Shown piece by piece: positions 62,917-64,000 of a stretch of DNA of 64,000 nt. The notes below the pieces were generated by a model. It ran no database searches. It saw only the letters and a list, made by a program, of their open reading frames with translations, and had not been told where the DNA came from. The first letter of the stretch is position 1; the number at the start of each line of letters is the position of its first letter. Source of the DNA: Maricaulis salignorans (GTDB taxonomy: Bacteria > Pseudomonadota > Alphaproteobacteria > Caulobacterales > Maricaulaceae); assembly GCF_900103475.1 (NCBI RefSeq), contig NZ_FNHG01000014.1, positions 1-64,000 on the forward strand. Reading direction: 5' to 3'. A program made the translations under genes and the position numbers.

Positions 62917-64000
62917 ATGAGTACGACAGTTTATCGCAAGGTCGATCCGACACTTGGCGGGCTTATCGCCCAGATTAATCAGGGCGACATCGGTCTGCCG
63001 GACCTTCAGCGCCCCTTCGTCTGGCCCAATGTGAAAGTTCGCAATCTATTCGACTCCATGTATCGAGGCTTTCCGGTCGGATACCTGCTCTTTTGGGAGC
63101 CTGCTGAAGTGTCCGGGGCACGTGGCATCGGCGATCAGACACATCAAAAATCTGCACGCTTGCTGATCGTTGACGGGCAACAACGTTTGACCTCGCTCTA
63201 TGCCGTGATGACCGGCGTGAAGGTCGTCGACAAGAATTTCGTTTCTCGCACTATCGAAATTGCCTTTGATCCGCTTTCCGAGAAGTTTGAGGTGGCTGAT
63301 GCGGCAATTCGTCGGGACATTCGATATATCAGCAATATCAGCCAGATTTGGGCGCCAGATGCCGATATTTTCGCCATCGCGACCGACTACATCGAACGTT
63401 TGAATGCGGCACAGGAATTGTCGCCTGAGGACGAACGGAAAATCCAACGAGCGATCATGCGACTCAATCAACTGATCAGCTATCCGTTCACCGCTCTCGA
63501 GCTTTCGTCCGCTGTCGATGAAGAACAGGTCGCCGAGGTCTTCGTCAGGATCAATTCCGAGGGCAAGAAGCTCAACCAATCAGATTTTATTCTGACGTTG
63601 ATGTCGGTCTCCGCAGATGATGCCCGGGCGGCTTTGGAGGCGTTCTGCAGGGCGGCAAGGCAACCCTCTACGACCGGCCCATCTCCCTACAACCCCTTCA
63701 TTACCCCTGACCCGGACCAGCTCTTGCGTGTTTCCGTCGGCGTTGCGTTCAGGCGGGCCAAGCTCAAATCGGTTTACTCACTGCTACGTGGGAAAGACCT
63801 GCAGACAGATGAGTATGATCCCGAGATTCGGGACCGCCAATTCGCCGTTCTTCGTGCTGCTCAGGACAAGGTTCTGAATTTGCAATACTGGCATGACTTC
63901 CTGAAAACGGTCAGGCAGGCGGGTTACCGCAGCTCGAAGATGATCACTTCGGGAATGAATCTGATATTCGCGTACACGCTCTATCTCCTTGGTCGGACGG
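62917..64000 (+). CDS. DUF262 (GmrSD-like) protein, 5' part
   Basis: Open to the window end: at least 361 codons from the ATG at 62917, with GAGGGG seven bases upstream. N-terminal DUF262 domain with QRPFVW (31-36) and the nucleotide-binding-type motif DGQQRLTS (86-93), then VFVRINSEGKKLNQSDF, the signature seen in the GmrS half of GmrSD modified-cytosine restriction enzymes and other phage-defence proteins. A DUF1524/HNH domain, if present, would lie beyond 64,000. Divergent from the SNF2 gene, with about 170 bp between them. Confidence 0.85.
   Translation, partial: MSTTVYRKVDPTLGGLIAQINQGDIGLPDLQRPFVWPNVKVRNLFDSMYRGFPVGYLLFWEPAEVSGARGIGDQTHQKSARLLIVDGQQRLTSLYAVMTGVKVVDKNFVSRTIEIAFDPLSEKFEVADAAIRRDIRYISNISQIWAPDADIFAIATDYIERLNAAQELSPEDERKIQRAIMRLNQLISYPFTALELSSAVDEEQVAEVFVRINSEGKKLNQSDFILTLMSVSADDARAALEAFCRAARQPSTTGPSPYNPFITPDPDQLLRVSVGVAFRRAKLKSVYSLLRGKDLQTDEYDPEIRDRQFAVLRAAQDKVLNLQYWHDFLKTVRQAGYRSSKMITSGMNLIFAYTLYLLGRT

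Larger units (their letters stand above)
50190..64000. mobile_element. Integrated P4-like element with defence cargo (right end outside window)
   Basis: Boundary is approximate. Supporting evidence: lower GC than the flank, a P4-type integrase at the edge, an AlpA-like regulator and an HUH endonuclease as core genes, then restriction and helicase genes. The element resembles a phage satellite or small genomic island. The far end, the second att site and any excisional functions lie beyond 64,000. Confidence 0.6.

Overview
The window reads as chromosome of a GC-rich, marine-type alphaproteobacterium, most likely from the Caulobacterales/Maricaulales (Maricaulis- or Hyphomonas-like). Three signs support this: a tRNA-His with the alphaproteobacterial G1:U72/A73 acceptor end and no G-1, two DUF2336 proteins beside an HPt protein and a CheY-like regulator, and CtrA-like TTAA-N7-TTAR boxes. 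The genus is an inference. Bases 1 to about 49,900 are dense, ordinary chromosome. From about 50,200 the base composition falls and an integrated element begins that runs off the right edge.

Layout. 1-2.6 kb: right end of an IS5/IS427-type insertion sequence abutting two unknown membrane proteins. 2.7-5.0 kb: arsenic operon arsR-arsI-acr3-arsC with every junction overlapping. 5.0-7.5 kb: DUF983 protein, SulP anion transporter and a small HTH regulator. 7.6-12.3 kb: a lipoprotein, two unknown envelope proteins and an amidohydrolase lipoprotein. 12.5-17.6 kb: K+/H+ antiporter, L,D-transpeptidase and an abundant-type OmpA protein with a 27-proline linker. 17.8-25.7 kb: amino-acid catabolism (Cys/Met PLP lyase, M20 hydrolase, astA-astD-astB, phenylalanine hydroxylase) plus a receiver protein. 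25.9-37 kb: beta/gamma-crystallin-like secreted protein, AsmA, M48 lipoprotein protease, tRNA-His, TPR-EAL protein, and a subtilase autotransporter with 13 tandem heptapeptides. 37-42 kb: lytic transglycosylase, two DUF2336 proteins, response regulator, HPt, NAD kinase. 42.2-45.6 kb: EgtB, class II aldolase, an exported protein and a cytochrome c lipoprotein. 45.8-49.9 kb: sulfotransferase, glycosyltransferase/sulfotransferase fusion and ABC exporter.

50.2-64 kb (open): an AT-rich left end with short palindromes, a P4-type tyrosine integrase, an AlpA-like regulator and an HUH-type endonuclease in one overlapping operon, an unknown protein, and then a defence cargo. The cargo is a tight four-gene minus-strand operon: SNF2-family helicase, coiled-coil protein of unknown function, type III-like DNA methyltransferase (Mod), and type III-like helicase-nuclease (Res). 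A divergent DUF262 (GmrSD-like) gene is cut by the window end. Junctions of 9, 2 and -4 nt suggest that the SNF2 protein and the unknown protein are built-in parts of a composite restriction system. This is the best candidate here for a poorly described system.

Start codons were chosen by ribosome-binding site and overlap logic. Long open frames antisense to clear genes were treated as GC-driven shadows.
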